Shown: positions 43,251-52,814 of the stretch, piece after piece | Layout of the letters: every line of letters starts with the position of its first letter | How positions within the stretch are numbered: the stretch's first letter is position 1 | Position numbers and translations under genes: made by a program | The notes under the pieces: generated by a model | What the model saw: only the letters and a program-made list of their open reading frames with translations | Databases searched by the model: none | Told to the model about the DNA's origin: nothing | Origin: Brachybacterium saurashtrense | GTDB lineage: Bacteria > Actinomycetota > Actinomycetes > Actinomycetales > Dermabacteraceae | DNA length: 64,000 bases | Assembly (NCBI RefSeq): GCF_003355475.1 | Contig: NZ_CP031356.1 | Coordinates: forward strand, 2,790,001 to 2,854,000 | Reading direction: 5' to 3'

Positions 43251-43288
43251 CAGCCCAGCCCAGCCCAGCCCAGCCCAGCCCAGCCCAG
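43251..43288 (+). repeat. Pentanucleotide microsatellite, 7.6 copies
   Basis: Seven perfect CAGCC units plus a partial one. It ends 17 bases before the second inverted-repeat element, mirroring the heptamer repeat beside the first element. Confidence 0.92.
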
Positions 43289-43304
43289 GCGATCGGGTCA
43301 GATT

Positions 43305-43331
43305 CCGAGCCACTTCCGGGCGGGAAGTGGC
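43305..43331. repeat. Inverted-repeat element, copy 2
   Basis: Perfect 11-bp arms GAGCCACTTCC / GGAAGTGGCTC with a GGGCG loop, preceded by GATTCC and followed by AGAAAGACGCAATTCTC. It is related to copy 1 at 41960-41994. Confidence 0.8.
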
Positions 43332-43395
43332 TCAGAAAGACGCAATTCTCCGCGACTTGCCTGTCGCGGGAGCTGAGGCGACACGCCCCGCCCCG

Positions 43396-44268
43396 TCACC
43401 CTTCGGCGGCGTCCAGGTCCAGCCGCTGCTCGCCGCTGTAGACGTTCATGCGGCCGTCGCCGTCCTCGCCCGCGCGGGCGAAGCCCAGGAGGGTCTGGCC
43501 GAACGCCTCGGCGGTCTCGACGGCGAGGGAGCTGGCGGCAGAGACGCAGGCCAGCAGCGGGATCCCGGCCATGCAGGCCTTCTGGACGATCTCGAAGCTG
43601 GCCCGGGAGGAGACCAGCAGGACGCAGTCCCGCAGCGGCAGCCGGTCTGCCATCAGGGCCCAGCCGATCACCTTGTCCACGGCGTTGTGGCGGCCCACGT
43701 CCTCCCGCACCACCAGCAGGTTCCCCTCGAGGTCCACCAGCGCGGCGGCGTGCACCCCGCCGGTGCGGGCGAAGACGGCCTGCTGCGCGGAGAGCGCACG
43801 CGCGGCGGAGAGGAGCACCCGGGGGTCGAGGCGCCACTCCGTCTGCAGGGCGTAGCGGCTCTTCCGCCGCACCGCGTCGATGCTCTCGGCCCCGCACACC
43901 CCGCAGGCCGAGCTGGTGGTGAAGGCTCGGGCGACGTGGGGAAGCAGCTGCGGCCGGGCGGTGGTGACGTCCATGACGTTGTAGGTGTTCTGCGGGACGC
44001 CGCTGCCGGGGTCCACCACGGCGCCGTCGCAGTAGCGGGCCTCGGAGACGTCCTCGCGGTGCGCGATTAGCCCCTCGCCGTGGAGGAAGCCGTGGATCAG
44101 CTCGACGTCGTGCCCCGGCGTGCGCATGGTGAGGGAGAGCTGCTGTCCGTTCAGCCGGATGTCCAGCGGCTCCTCGACGGCGACGTGGTCGCCCTTGCGC
44201 CCGGCGTACAGCCGCCCGTCGCGCACCCGGACGGTGCGGATCCGTGTGCTGTCGGTGACCCTGCCCAT
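43396..44268 (-). CDS. fdhD: Formate dehydrogenase accessory sulfurtransferase FdhD
   Basis: 290 residues. FdhD transfers sulfur from a cysteine desulfurase to the bis-MGD molybdenum cofactor of formate dehydrogenases. The active-site loop SACGVCGAES near residue 120 has both conserved Cys, and REDVGRHNAVDKVIGWAL near 195 and SSRASFEIVQKACMAGIP near 225 are family blocks. Length is normal. No formate dehydrogenase or molybdenum-cofactor gene is in the window, so its target must be encoded elsewhere. No strong ribosome site precedes the ATG at 44268; a GGAGGGATG start context abuts it. Confidence 0.95.
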   Translation of the reverse strand: MGRVTDSTRIRTVRVRDGRLYAGRKGDHVAVEEPLDIRLNGQQLSLTMRTPGHDVELIHGFLHGEGLIAHREDVSEARYCDGAVVDPGSGVPQNTYNVMDVTTARPQLLPHVARAFTTSSACGVCGAESIDAVRRKSRYALQTEWRLDPRVLLSAARALSAQQAVFARTGGVHAAALVDLEGNLLVVREDVGRHNAVDKVIGWALMADRLPLRDCVLLVSSRASFEIVQKACMAGIPLLACVSAASSLAVETAEAFGQTLLGFARAGEDGDGRMNVYSGEQRLDLDAAEG

Positions 44269-44312
44269 CCCTCCAGGATAGTGCGCTCACCTGCGGCGCG
44301 GCGGGGTGACGT

Positions 44313-44711
44313 TCAGTCTCCGGCGCCGCTGCTCCCGTCGGCCGCGCACTGTCGCCGCTCGGCCTCCTCGGCGATGCCGGTCAGGCGGCGATCCCAACCG
44401 CGGGCGACGAGTCCGAGCAGGTCGGAGATCTCCCGGATCCGCGAGGCCTCGACCACGTGGACCCGTCGGCGCGCCTGCGTGCTCGCGGAGACGATCCCCG
44501 CGGCCTCGAGCAGGCGCAGCTGCTTGGCGACGGCCTGGCGGCTGAGGTCGAGGTCCGCGGCGACGGCGCCGGCGTCGTCGGGCCGCTCGGCCAGGCGCAC
44601 GAGGATCCGCCGACGGGTGGGGTCGCCGAGCGCACCGAAGATGCGGTCCGCGTCCTCGCCGAGCAGCTGCGCGGATCCGTTGCCGGATGACGCCGAGGCC
44701 CCGGGGATCAC
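44313..44711 (-). CDS. ArsR-family winged-helix regulator
   Basis: 132 residues. The ArsR/SmtB fold core is FGALGDPTRRRILVRLAERP near residue 26 and LSRQAVAKQLRLLEAAGIV near 55, with a beta-wing ARRRVHVVEAS. No metal-binding Cys cluster is present, so it is not a metal sensor. The start is GTG at 44711, overlapping the upstream SRPBCC stop as GTGA. ArsR-SRPBCC pairs are common in actinobacteria and usually regulate themselves; the operator at 45271-45300 is the predicted site. Confidence 0.9.
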   Translation of the reverse strand: MIPGASASSGNGSAQLLGEDADRIFGALGDPTRRRILVRLAERPDDAGAVAADLDLSRQAVAKQLRLLEAAGIVSASTQARRRVHVVEASRIREISDLLGLVARGWDRRLTGIAEEAERRQCAADGSSGAGD

Positions 44712-45178
44712 TGCCGCTCCGCCTGCGTCTTCGCGACGCCGAGCTCCTCGAGCCAGCCCGAGTCGTTCGACTCGAAGCGGGCGCGGCGCTCGGCGGCATC
44801 GGCGCTGATCCCGGCGAATCCGGTCTCCCGGACGGTGAGGCGCACACCGTCGTCGTCGGGCTCGATCCCGAACTCGACGGTGGTGGCCGGATGCTCCTCG
44901 AGGGAGCCGGAGGCCCCGGCGAGCCAGCGGAACACCGCCCGACGCCGCGGATCGAGCTCCACCACGCCGACCTGGAACTCGCCGAGGACGGGGTCGATCA
45001 CGGTCGCGGTCGCGCCGTCGCGGCGGATCTCGTGCGCGCGGTACTCGCCGTCGTTGATGAACCAGCCCGGTTCGCTGATCACCTCGAACACGGTCTCGGC
45101 GCTCGCGTGGACGTGGATGCTGCGGACGATCTCGTCGGGGACGTCGTCGGTGGTCAGGGGTGTCGTCTCGGTGCTCAT
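44708..45178 (-). CDS. SRPBCC (START/AHSA1-like) domain protein
   Basis: 156 residues forming a helix-grip hydrophobic ligand fold. The start DEIVRSIHVHASAETVFEVISEPGWFINDG and the later FRWLAGASGSLEEHPATTVEFGIEP are typical of AHSA1/START-like proteins. GAGGAGGAGC precedes the ATG. It is co-transcribed with and translationally coupled to the ArsR regulator, the usual arrangement for stress-responsive ArsR-SRPBCC operons. The ligand is unknown. The related protein at 45344-45877 shares its VPDEIVRS and EPGWFxNDGEYR segments, suggesting duplication. Confidence 0.88.
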   Translation of the reverse strand: MSTETTPLTTDDVPDEIVRSIHVHASAETVFEVISEPGWFINDGEYRAHEIRRDGATATVIDPVLGEFQVGVVELDPRRRAVFRWLAGASGSLEEHPATTVEFGIEPDDDGVRLTVRETGFAGISADAAERRARFESNDSGWLEELGVAKTQAERQ

Positions 45179-45270
45179 CGGCTCCTCCTCGGGATCCCCG
45201 GGCCGACACCGCGGGGCCGGCCCGTGCGGCCGCTCCGTGCGGCCGACGGCGCCAGCCTGGCACGCCGAGA

Positions 45271-45300
45271 CCCGTAGTGCAACCCCACGGTTGCACTACG
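45271..45300. promoter_or_regulatory. Operator of the ArsR-SRPBCC operon
   Basis: Perfect 13-bp arms CCGTAGTGCAACC / GGTTGCACTACGG around CCAC, 93 bases upstream of the SRPBCC start. The symmetry and position fit an ArsR dimer operator overlapping the promoter; it also lies 44 bases after the next SRPBCC gene stop. Confidence 0.8.
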
Positions 45301-45343
45301 GTGGGGTGCGCTCAGTCCTCGCCGCGCTCCGGCGCCGCCGCGC

Positions 45344-45877
45344 TCAGGCCTCGCCGCGCTCCGTCGCCGCCGCCTGCTCCGCGGGCGTGGTGTGACGGGG
45401 TTCCTCGGCGAGCTGCTTGGCGAGCTCGAGCTGCTGCTTCCAGCCGTGGAGGTTCTCCTCGTAGTTGCGCCGCCGCACCGACTCGTCGAGACCGAGCTTG
45501 GCGAAGCCGCGCTCCTTCACGGTGAGGCGCACCAGGTTCCGCGCCGCGGTGCCGGCGGGGTCGATGAGGAACTCGACGGTGTTGTGGGGGGCGTCGGAGA
45601 TGTCGCCGAGGCCGCCGCCGAGCCAGCGGAAGAAGATCCGGTGCGGCGGCTCGTGCGCCTCGATCGCGAGCTGGAAGGAGCCGTGCACCGGATCATCCAC
45701 CTGGGTGACCGGGCCGTAGCGGGTGACGGTGTGCTCCCGGTACTCGCCGTCGTTGAGGAACCAGCCCGGTTCGCGCACGATCGCGAACACGCGCTCCGCG
45801 CTGGCACCGATCAGGACGCTGCGCACGATCTCGTCGGGCACCGCGCCGGTGGAGGGGGAAGAGGGCTCGTCGGCCAT
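45344..45877 (-). CDS. SRPBCC domain protein, paralogue
   Basis: 177 residues with the same opening as the preceding SRPBCC protein (VPDEIVRSVLIGASAERVF, EPGWFLNDGEYREH) and the same core, plus a longer C-terminal helix (YEENLHGWKQQLELAKQLAEE). It probably arose by tandem duplication. It lacks its own adjacent regulator gene, but the ArsR operator lies just downstream in the intergenic region. The start is ATG at 45877 with GGAGCGC upstream. Ligand and role are unknown. Confidence 0.86.
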   Translation of the reverse strand: MADEPSSPSTGAVPDEIVRSVLIGASAERVFAIVREPGWFLNDGEYREHTVTRYGPVTQVDDPVHGSFQLAIEAHEPPHRIFFRWLGGGLGDISDAPHNTVEFLIDPAGTAARNLVRLTVKERGFAKLGLDESVRRRNYEENLHGWKQQLELAKQLAEEPRHTTPAEQAAATERGEA

Positions 45878-46043
45878 GACTGCGCTCCTGGGGTCTGCCG
45901 GCGACCTCGTCGTCGCCGAGGGACGGGCTGGCAGGATACGCCCCGCAGGGCGGCTCCGGGCGGTCGGGCGGCGCCCCGGGCCCGCGTCGCGGGCCGGCCC
46001 GGCGGGGACGGGCCGGGCGCGACGCGTCCCGGGTGCCCGGGCC

Positions 46044-46529
46044 TCAGTCCTTCGTGACCGCCGCGGCGAGCAGGTTCAGCGACTCCTCGAGATCCTCCTG
46101 CGGGATCGCGGGGAAGTGCACCTGCTTCAGCAGCTCCGGGTCGGTGACGTCGGACCAGCTGTAGGTGAGGGACACCTCGGTGGCGTCCGAGCCCTGGGGC
46201 GTCAGCTCGTACAGCCACTCCCAGCCCAGCGGGCCGGCGGGGGCGGCGCCGTTCTCCTCGGGCGCGGGCTTCCAGCCCACCATCTTGTTCTCGTCGTAGG
46301 CGGTGACGAAGTTGTGGGTGCGGTAGTCGCCGCCCATGAACTCGGCGTGCATGTTCATCACGAACTTCTCGCCGGCGGCGGTGATGCGCTCGGTGTCGTC
46401 GGCGTTGCGCACCATCCCGGAGCCGTCGAACTCGTGGTGACGGGCCGGGAGGGTCAGCACGGCGAAGACGTCCTTCGGGGCCACGTCGACGGTGCGGGTC
46501 ACGGTGAGGTGCTTCTGCTCTGTGCTCAT
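46044..46529 (-). CDS. SRPBCC family protein (polyketide-cyclase-like)
   Basis: 161 residues. LTVTRTVDVAPKDVFAVLTLPARHHEFDGSG near the N-terminus, then WKPAPEENGAAPAGPLGWEWLYEL and a C-terminal helix ESLNLLAAAVTKD, fit the START-like coenzyme-Q/polyketide-cyclase branch. It is more distant from the other two SRPBCC genes than they are from each other. GGAGGG immediately precedes the ATG at 46529 with short spacing. It stands alone between the SRPBCC cluster and soxG. No function is assigned. Confidence 0.83.
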   Translation of the reverse strand: MSTEQKHLTVTRTVDVAPKDVFAVLTLPARHHEFDGSGMVRNADDTERITAAGEKFVMNMHAEFMGGDYRTHNFVTAYDENKMVGWKPAPEENGAAPAGPLGWEWLYELTPQGSDATEVSLTYSWSDVTDPELLKQVHFPAIPQEDLEESLNLLAAAVTKD

Positions 46530-46671
46530 CCCTCCACCCTGCCTCGCCGGTGCCGGGCTGTCCACGTCACGGCGACCGCCCGGTCGGCCCCGCCCCACCG
46601 ACGGCCCGCCTGCACACGCCGCGCCCGCCGACGGCCCACCGGCCGGCGCCGCGCCGGCCGGCGACCCGCGG

Positions 46672-47352
46672 TCAGGCGAACTGCGCCGGGCGCACCGAGC
46701 GGGCCGCGGACTCCTCCTCCGGGCAGGCGGAGCCGTACTCGGTCATGCCGTCGGCCAGCCAGCGCACCACGTGCTCGGCGAAGGAGGCGCGGGGCAGCAC
46801 CCGCCAGGTCTCCTCGCCGCTGCGCATCAGCAGCACGGGGACGGTGCTCAGCAGCGTCGCCTCCGCCCTGCCCACGCCGAACACCCGGGGGCGGAGGTCC
46901 AGCGCCACGCTCTTGTCCAGCACCGCCCGTGCGCCGGGCCCCTTGAGCACCAGCACGGTGCGATTGGCGGAGAGGTCCACCGCCTGCCCGGGGAGGCCCT
47001 CGAGCGCGTCCTGGCAGGGGGTCGCGTCGCCGGGGCGCTGGCGGCGGGAGACGTCCACGGCGAGGAACTCGTCGGGCGCGAGCCGCAGCACGTGCAGGCC
47101 GTCGGGATCCCCGGTGACCTCGCCGTGGACGCCCGGCAGCGGCACGCCGAGCACGGTCTCGAGCGCGCGGGCGCTCGCGCTGCCGGGCGCGGCCCGCAGG
47201 CCGATCTGCACGGCGAACTCGTGCTCGTGCAGGGTCACGGCGCGGGGGCCGTCGGCCGCGGCGGCGGCCATGAGGTCGGTGAGATGGCGGGCGGGGGCCG
47301 CGCGCAGCGGCTCCAGGACGTCCAGTGCGGGGAGGGCGGATTCAGCCGTCAC
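46672..47352 (-). CDS. soxG: Sarcosine oxidase gamma subunit
   Basis: 226 residues. The small gamma subunit of heterotetrameric sarcosine oxidase has a GcvT-like fold that packs against the alpha subunit. Recognisable blocks are [15 protein letters not shown] near residue 115, [29 protein letters not shown] near 147 and [21 protein letters not shown] near 195, the typical C-terminal helix. It overlaps soxA by 11 bases and is last in the order soxB-soxD-soxA-soxG, identical to corynebacterial and pseudomonad operons apart from glyA. Confidence 0.93.
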   Translation of the reverse strand: MTAESALPALDVLEPLRAAPARHLTDLMAAAAADGPRAVTLHEHEFAVQIGLRAAPGSASARALETVLGVPLPGVHGEVTGDPDGLHVLRLAPDEFLAVDVSRRQRPGDATPCQDALEGLPGQAVDLSANRTVLVLKGPGARAVLDKSVALDLRPRVFGVGRAEATLLSTVPVLLMRSGEETWRVLPRASFAEHVVRWLADGMTEYGSACPEEESAARSVRPAQFA

Positions 47353-50278
47353 GGCGGGCTCCTTCGGGGTCGACGAGCACGGGAGAGGTGATGGTGAGGT
47401 CGATGATCCGGTCGCCCTGCGGGGAGCGGACGGTCTCGCCGAGGCGGCCCAGGCCGCCGTCGATCAGGGCGAGCGCGAAGGGCTGGTCGAGCTCGGCGGA
47501 GAGGTAGGAGGAGGAGACCCAGCCGATCATCGGCACCGGTCCCTCCTCCGGGGTGATCGGGGTGGTCGCCTCGACGATCTGGGCGCCCTCCTCGAGCCGC
47601 GTGCGGCCGTCCACGCTGAGCAGTCCCACCAGCTGCCGGCGGTCCTCGCGGCGGGTGTCCGGACGATCCAGGGACCGCTTGCCCACGAAGTCCTTCTTCT
47701 TCGCGCCGACCACCCAGGACATGTTCGCGTCGTGCGGGGTGATCGTGCCGTCGGTGTCCTGGCCCACGATGATCAGGCCCTTCTCGGCGCGCAGCACGTG
47801 CATGGTCTCGGTGCCGTACACGGTGATCCCGAACTCCGCGCCCGCGGCGTGCACCGCCTCCCACGCCGCACGGCCGTAGAAGGCCTCGACGTTGATCTCG
47901 AAGGCGAGCTCGCCGGAGAAGGAGATCCGCGGGATCCGGGCCGGGATGCCGCTGGCGAGCACGGTGTCGCGCACCTCCATGAAGCCGAACGCCTCCTGGG
48001 AGACGTCGAGGTGCGGCGCCACCTTCGCGATGACGTCGCGGGAGCGGGGGCCGGCGACGGTGATGGTGGTCCACTGCTCGGTCACCGAGGTCATGAACAC
48101 GTCCAGCTCGGGCCACTCCGTCTGGTGCCACTCCTCGAGGTGGTCGAGCACCGCGGCGGCGCCCGAGGAGGTGGTGGTCATGAAGAAGTGGTCCTCGGCC
48201 AGGCGCAGCGTGACGCCGTCGTCCATGATCATCCCGTCGGGCCCGCACATCACGCCGTAGCGGCCCTTGCCCACGGGCACCTTGAGGAAGCCGTTGGTGT
48301 AGATGCGGTTGAGGAACTGTGCGGCGTCGGCGCCGCGGATCTCGATCTTGCCCAGGGTGGTGCCGTCCATCATGCCGACGGAGCCGCGCACGGCGGCGCA
48401 CTCGCGCAGCACGGCCGCGTCCATGTCCTCGCCGTCCCGGGGGAAGTAGCGGGGGCGCTTCCACTGGCCCACGTCCTCCCACACGGCACCGTTCTCCAGG
48501 TGCCACTGGTGCACGGAGGTGATCCGGGCGGGATCGAACAGCTGCCCGCGCCGCCTGCCGGCCAGCGCCGCGAAGGAGACCGGCGCATACGGCGCCCGGT
48601 AGGTGGTGGTGCCGATGCCGCCCAGGTCCTCCTCCCCCAGCAGCACGCTCATCACGCCGATCGCGGCGACGCCGGAGGTCTTGCCCTGATCGGCGCCGGT
48701 GCTGATGGAGGTGTACCGCTTGACGTGCTCGACCGCGCGCATGCCCGCGCCGAGCGCCCGCAGCACGTCGCGCACGGACTGGTCGCGCTGGAGGTCGACG
48801 ATGTGTTCGGTCCACCGCTCGGGATCCTCGCTCGCGCGGCCGACGGGGCCCGAGTCCGGGCTCGGCACCAGCCACAGCGGCCGTGCCGGCGCCGCGGGGG
48901 CCGACGGGTCGGCGTGCGGGATCCGGGCGGTGACGGGGTGCCCGGCGGCGGTCGCGGCGGCGGCCCCGGCCTGCGCGCCCTCGGCGAGCGCGGCGGCGAG
49001 ATCCGCGGTGCCGCGCACGGCCCCGGCCAGGTGCTGGTCCTCGACCGACGGCACGGCGACGAAGGAGGTCAGCGCCTCGTCGTACTGGATCCGGCCCTGC
49101 CGCTGGGAGTGCAGGTGCACCAGCGGCGAGAGCCCGCCGGAGACGGCGAGGAGGTCCGCGGGAACGGTCTCGACCTCGCCCGCGATCTCGCCGTCGGCGT
49201 CCAGCGGCGCGATGTGTACGGCGGAGAGACGGCCGCGCTCCCCCTCCCCCTCGGTGTCCACCACGGCCCAGCCGAAGCGGGCGTCGACGCCGGTCGCCTC
49301 GCGCACCGCCGCCGCCCGGGCGGAGGGCTCGGGACGTGAGTCGAGCACGACGGGCAGGCGCACGCCCGCGTCGTGGAGGTCGGCCACGAGCTCCCAGGCG
49401 GAGTCGTTCGTGGTGAGCACCGCGACGTCCTCGCCAGCGGCGACGCCGTAGCGGTTCAGGTAGGTCTGCACGGCGGCGGCGAGCATCACGCCAGGGCGGT
49501 CGTTGTGGGCGAACACCACGGGGCGGTCCATGGCGCCGGGGGCGAGGACCACCTGCGCGGCGCGGAGGTGCCAGACCCGCTGGCGGGAGACGCCGGGCCG
49601 CTCCTCGTGGCCCAGGTGGTCGGTGCGCTTCTGCAGGCCCACCAGGTAGTTCGCGTCGTAGCTGCCCACCACGGTGGTGCGCTCGAGCACCGCGACGTCC
49701 TCGGTGCGGCGCAGCCCGGCGACGGTGCCGTCGGCCCAGTCCATGGCGTCCTGGCCGTCGATGCTCAGGCCGCGGGAGGAGAGCAGCGAGCCGCCGGCGA
49801 GCGGCTGCTCGTCCAGCAGCATCACCCGGGCGCCGGAGCGGGCGGCCTCGCGGGCGGCGGCGAGCCCGGCGGGGCCGGCGCCGACGACGAGCACGTCGGT
49901 ATGGACGTGCATGTGGTCGTAGCAGGCGCGGTCCTCGCGCGGGTCGAGGGTGCCGAGCCCGCTGAGCAGGCTCGCCTCGAGCCCGTCGACGGCCTCGACG
50001 GCGGTGGCGGGGAGCATCGACTCGTCGGTGCCGTGCTCGCGCCGGTCGTGCACGGTGAGCAGGGCGTTCGGCTCCTCGAGGCCGGCGGCCGCGAGGCCGC
50101 GGGGCCGGCGCAGGTAGATCGACGGCGCCACCACGAGACGGCCCGCGGCGAGCAGGGCGCTGGCGACGGTGTCCCCGGCGACGGCGGGCAGCGTCTCGCC
50201 GTCCACCGTCATGGTCAGCGGCCGGGCGGGGTCGATGCCGTGGGCGGGGCCGCGGCGGGGGGTCTGGGTCTCAGGCAT
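47342..50278 (-). CDS. soxA: Sarcosine oxidase alpha subunit
   Basis: 978 residues, large subunit of heterotetrameric sarcosine oxidase, which demethylates sarcosine to glycine and passes formaldehyde to tetrahydrofolate. Domains in order: an N-terminal ferredoxin-like region (residues 1-85), a NAD+-binding Rossmann region [22 protein letters not shown] near 130, a second nucleotide region near 280-430, a linker, and a C-terminal GcvT (aminomethyltransferase-like, THF-binding) domain from about 600 ([41 protein letters not shown]). Overlaps soxD by 8 bases and soxG by 11. Confidence 0.96.
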   Translation of the reverse strand: MPETQTPRRGPAHGIDPARPLTMTVDGETLPAVAGDTVASALLAAGRLVVAPSIYLRRPRGLAAAGLEEPNALLTVHDRREHGTDESMLPATAVEAVDGLEASLLSGLGTLDPREDRACYDHMHVHTDVLVVGAGPAGLAAAREAARSGARVMLLDEQPLAGGSLLSSRGLSIDGQDAMDWADGTVAGLRRTEDVAVLERTTVVGSYDANYLVGLQKRTDHLGHEERPGVSRQRVWHLRAAQVVLAPGAMDRPVVFAHNDRPGVMLAAAVQTYLNRYGVAAGEDVAVLTTNDSAWELVADLHDAGVRLPVVLDSRPEPSARAAAVREATGVDARFGWAVVDTEGEGERGRLSAVHIAPLDADGEIAGEVETVPADLLAVSGGLSPLVHLHSQRQGRIQYDEALTSFVAVPSVEDQHLAGAVRGTADLAAALAEGAQAGAAAATAAGHPVTARIPHADPSAPAAPARPLWLVPSPDSGPVGRASEDPERWTEHIVDLQRDQSVRDVLRALGAGMRAVEHVKRYTSISTGADQGKTSGVAAIGVMSVLLGEEDLGGIGTTTYRAPYAPVSFAALAGRRRGQLFDPARITSVHQWHLENGAVWEDVGQWKRPRYFPRDGEDMDAAVLRECAAVRGSVGMMDGTTLGKIEIRGADAAQFLNRIYTNGFLKVPVGKGRYGVMCGPDGMIMDDGVTLRLAEDHFFMTTTSSGAAAVLDHLEEWHQTEWPELDVFMTSVTEQWTTITVAGPRSRDVIAKVAPHLDVSQEAFGFMEVRDTVLASGIPARIPRISFSGELAFEINVEAFYGRAAWEAVHAAGAEFGITVYGTETMHVLRAEKGLIIVGQDTDGTITPHDANMSWVVGAKKKDFVGKRSLDRPDTRREDRRQLVGLLSVDGRTRLEEGAQIVEATTPITPEEGPVPMIGWVSSSYLSAELDQPFALALIDGGLGRLGETVRSPQGDRIIDLTITSPVLVDPEGARRDG

Positions 50279-50687
50279 GGTGGTCCTCGTTCCCGGGGAG
50301 TGCGTCGGCGGCGGAGTCGTCGGCGAGGGAGCCGTCCGTGCGGCCCTCGGTGGTGGCCGCGGCGGCGAAGAGGTCCGGATCGGCGGCGTCGGCCGGGAGC
50401 GGGGGCTCCTCCGGCGGTGCGGGGCGCGGCGCGCCCATCGGGTAGGTGCGCTCGAAGCGATAGGTGCGGGTGTCGCGCAGGGCGTTGAACCACTTGCGGC
50501 AGCCGGCGGCGTGCTGCCAGCGCTCGGCGAGGACGCCCTTGGTGTTGGCGCGGTAGAAGAGGTAGTGGGCCCATTCGCGGTCGCTCAGCGAGGCGGGGTC
50601 CTCGGGGTAGGGCACGTGGGCCTCCCCGCCGTAGTGGAACTCGACCTCGTTGCGGGGGCCGCAGTGGGGGCAGTCGATGAGGAGCAT
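50271..50687 (-). CDS. soxD: Sarcosine oxidase delta subunit
   Basis: 138 residues. The delta subunit binds structural zinc through Cys residues of [12 protein letters not shown] at the N-terminus and a later [15 protein letters not shown] segment, both present here. The conserved core ends near residue 95; the remaining ~45 residues are an Asp/Ala-rich tail that is longer than in most homologues. The ATG at 50687 has AGGAGG 6 bases upstream. It lies 38 bases after soxB and overlaps soxA. Confidence 0.93.
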   Translation of the reverse strand: MLLIDCPHCGPRNEVEFHYGGEAHVPYPEDPASLSDREWAHYLFYRANTKGVLAERWQHAAGCRKWFNALRDTRTYRFERTYPMGAPRPAPPEEPPLPADAADPDLFAAAATTEGRTDGSLADDSAADALPGNEDHHA

Positions 50688-50725
50688 GGGTGGCCTCCTG
50701 GGGCGTGGCGGGGCGGGGAGCGCGA

Positions 50726-51943
50726 TCAGTGGGCGACGCCGGCGGCGCCGTGCTCGTCGATGAGGTGGCCGGTCTCGAAGCGCTCGAGGCCGAAGGGCCG
50801 GTTGATCTCGTGCGGAGTGTCGGTGGCGACGGTGTGGGCGAGGGCGAGGCCCGCCCCCGGCGTGGCCTTGAAGCCGCCGGTGCCCCAGCCGCAGTTCACG
50901 TAGAGCTGGTCCACCTCGGTCCTCGAGATGATCGGGGAGGCGTCCGCGGTGACGTCCACGATCCCGCCCCAGGTGCGCAGCACGTGCGCGCGGGCGAAGA
51001 TCGGGAACAGCTCCACGGCGGCGGCGAGCTGGTCCTCGATGACGTGGAAGGCGCCGCGCTGCCCATAGCCGTTGTACTGGTCCACGCCGGCTCCCATCAC
51101 CAGCTCGCCCTTGTGCGCCTGGGAGACGTACACGTGCACGTGGTTGCTCATCACGACGGCGGGATGGACGGGCTCGAACAGCTCGCTCACCAGCGCCTGC
51201 AACGGCCGGGACTGGACGGGCAGGCGCACCCCGGCGCTCTCGGAGACCTCGGTGGAGTGGCCGGCCGCGGCGAGGGCCACCTTCCCGGCGCGGATCCGGC
51301 CGCGGGTGGTCTCCACCCCGACGGCGCGACCGTTCTCCACGATCACCTCGGTCACCTCGCAGTTCTGGATGATGTGCACGCCCAGCTGATCCGCCTTGCG
51401 CGCCAACGCCCAGGCCACGTGATCGTGCTTGGCGATGCCGGCCCGAGGCTGGTAGGTGGCGCCGTGCACGGGGTACCGGATGTCCTGGGAGATGTTGAGG
51501 ATCGGCACCACCTCCTTGACCTGCTGCGGGTCCAGCCACTCGGCGTCCACGCCGTTGAGGCGGTTGGCGTTGACGCGGCGCACGGAGCCGCGCACGTCCC
51601 CGAGGGTGTGGTCGAGGTTGAGCACGCCGCGCTGGCTGAACAGGAAGTCGTACTCGAGCTCCTCGGGCAGCTGCTCCCACAGCTTCAGCGAGGCCTCGTA
51701 GATCGCCGCGGACTCGTCCCAGAGGTAGTTCGAGCGGATGATCGTGGTGTTGCGGGCCATGTTCCCGCCGGCCAGCCAGCCCCGCTCGAGCACGGCGACG
51801 TTCGTGATGCCGTACCGGGAGGCGAGGTAGTAGGCGGCGGCGAGGCCGTGCCCGCCGCCGCCCACGATCACCACGTCGTAGCCGGCGGCCGGCTCGGGCG
51901 AGTGCCACAGGAAGTCCGGGTGCTCGGGGAGGAGGTCGGCCAT
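50726..51943 (-). CDS. soxB: Sarcosine oxidase beta subunit
   Basis: 405 residues, the catalytic flavoprotein subunit. The FAD-binding N-terminus is [36 protein letters not shown] follows near residue 60. His173 in AKHDHVAW falls exactly at the position of the known covalent FMN attachment site of heterotetrameric enzymes. [18 protein letters not shown] near 325 and [14 protein letters not shown] near 355 form the C-terminal FAD contacts. It is first in the sox operon. A GntR-type operator lies about 80 bases upstream of its ATG. Confidence 0.96.
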   Translation of the reverse strand: MADLLPEHPDFLWHSPEPAAGYDVVIVGGGGHGLAAAYYLASRYGITNVAVLERGWLAGGNMARNTTIIRSNYLWDESAAIYEASLKLWEQLPEELEYDFLFSQRGVLNLDHTLGDVRGSVRRVNANRLNGVDAEWLDPQQVKEVVPILNISQDIRYPVHGATYQPRAGIAKHDHVAWALARKADQLGVHIIQNCEVTEVIVENGRAVGVETTRGRIRAGKVALAAAGHSTEVSESAGVRLPVQSRPLQALVSELFEPVHPAVVMSNHVHVYVSQAHKGELVMGAGVDQYNGYGQRGAFHVIEDQLAAAVELFPIFARAHVLRTWGGIVDVTADASPIISRTEVDQLYVNCGWGTGGFKATPGAGLALAHTVATDTPHEINRPFGLERFETGHLIDEHGAAGVAH

Positions 51944-52023
51944 GGGGGTCCCTTCGGCGTGGGGCCGGGTGCTCCCTACGGGAGCCGGCGCGGAGGACGG
52001 CGTGTCGACCAGTCGACGATGAC

Positions 52024-52033
52024 TGATATATCA
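52024..52033. promoter_or_regulatory. GntR (FCD) operator candidate in the soxB / gntR divergent region
   Basis: The perfect palindrome TGATATATCA is the only AT-rich block in this 190-bp divergent gap. It sits 81 bases upstream of soxB and 101 upstream of the GntR gene, as expected for shared control. It is flanked by two GTCGAC palindromes at 52004-52017. Confidence 0.65.
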
Positions 52034-52133
52034 CTCATCACTCACAGTAGGGTGGGCCTCGGAGGGTGTCAACCAGCCTCCGCGATCCCGCCTCGTCGGG
52101 CGTCGCCCGTCCGCCACCCGCCCAGGAGGAGCC

Positions 52134-52787
52134 ATGACCGCCGCTGCCGCCGGCTCGCTCGCCGAGCAGGCCTATCTGGCCCTGCGCGACCACCTGATCA
52201 TGCTCGAGATCGCGCCCGGCGAGCCGCTCCAGGAGGGCCGTATCGCCGAGGAGCTCGGCGTGGGGCGCACGCCCGTGCGGGAGGCGATCAAGCGCCTCGA
52301 GCTCGACCACCTCGTGGTCACCTATCCGCGCCGCGGCACCTTCGCCACCGCGGTGGACATCACCGCGCTCGCAGCGATCACCCAGGTGCGCGCCGCCCTC
52401 GAGCCGGTGGCGGTGCGGGCGGCCAGCGCCAACCGGGACCCGTCGGCGCGCGCGGCCCTCGAGGAGGCCGCCCGCTCCCTCGCCGCGCTCGAGGGGACGC
52501 CCGACGGGCCCGCGCCGCGCCAGGCGCTGCAGGTGGACGTCGACGTGCACCGCGCGATCTACCGCAGCTGCGGGAACATCTACCTGGCCGAGACGCTGCT
52601 GCGCCTGGACAACCTCTCCACCCGCATCTGGTGCGTGGCGATGCACCGCCTGCCCGGCCTCACGGCGCACGTCACCGAGCTGCGGGAGATGCTCGAGGCC
52701 ACGCTCGCAGGGGACGCGGACCGCGCCGCCGCCCTGATCTCCCAGCACGTCGCCGAGTTCGAGTCCTCGATCCGCGCCGTGCTCTGA
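52134..52787 (+). CDS. GntR-family transcriptional regulator (FCD domain)
   Basis: 217 residues. The winged-helix part has LAEQAYLALRDHLIMLEIAPGEPLQE, then the recognition region IAEELGVGRTPVREAIKRLELDHLV (residues ~38-62). The C-terminal FCD helical domain carries metal/ligand residues in QVRAALEPVAVRAAS, DVDVHRAIYRSCGN and LGAD-like HVTELREMLEATLAGDADRAAAL. AGGAGGAGCC precedes the ATG. The divergent position from soxB strongly suggests control of sarcosine oxidase, probably as a repressor relieved by sarcosine or a metabolite. Confidence 0.92.
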   Translation: MTAAAAGSLAEQAYLALRDHLIMLEIAPGEPLQEGRIAEELGVGRTPVREAIKRLELDHLVVTYPRRGTFATAVDITALAAITQVRAALEPVAVRAASANRDPSARAALEEAARSLAALEGTPDGPAPRQALQVDVDVHRAIYRSCGNIYLAETLLRLDNLSTRIWCVAMHRLPGLTAHVTELREMLEATLAGDADRAAALISQHVAEFESSIRAVL

Positions 52788-52814
52788 GCGCCGCGGGCCC
52801 CGTCTGACCGCCGC

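Noticed and set aside
46550-49339. A 929-codon plus-strand open frame opposite soxG and soxA
   Set aside because: It mirrors soxA codon bias; the translation has no domain and the minus strand is unambiguous.
50690-52134. Glycine riboswitch associated with the sarcosine oxidase genes
   Set aside because: The 190-bp soxB-gntR gap is too short and lacks tandem aptamer features; a GntR operator explains the control.
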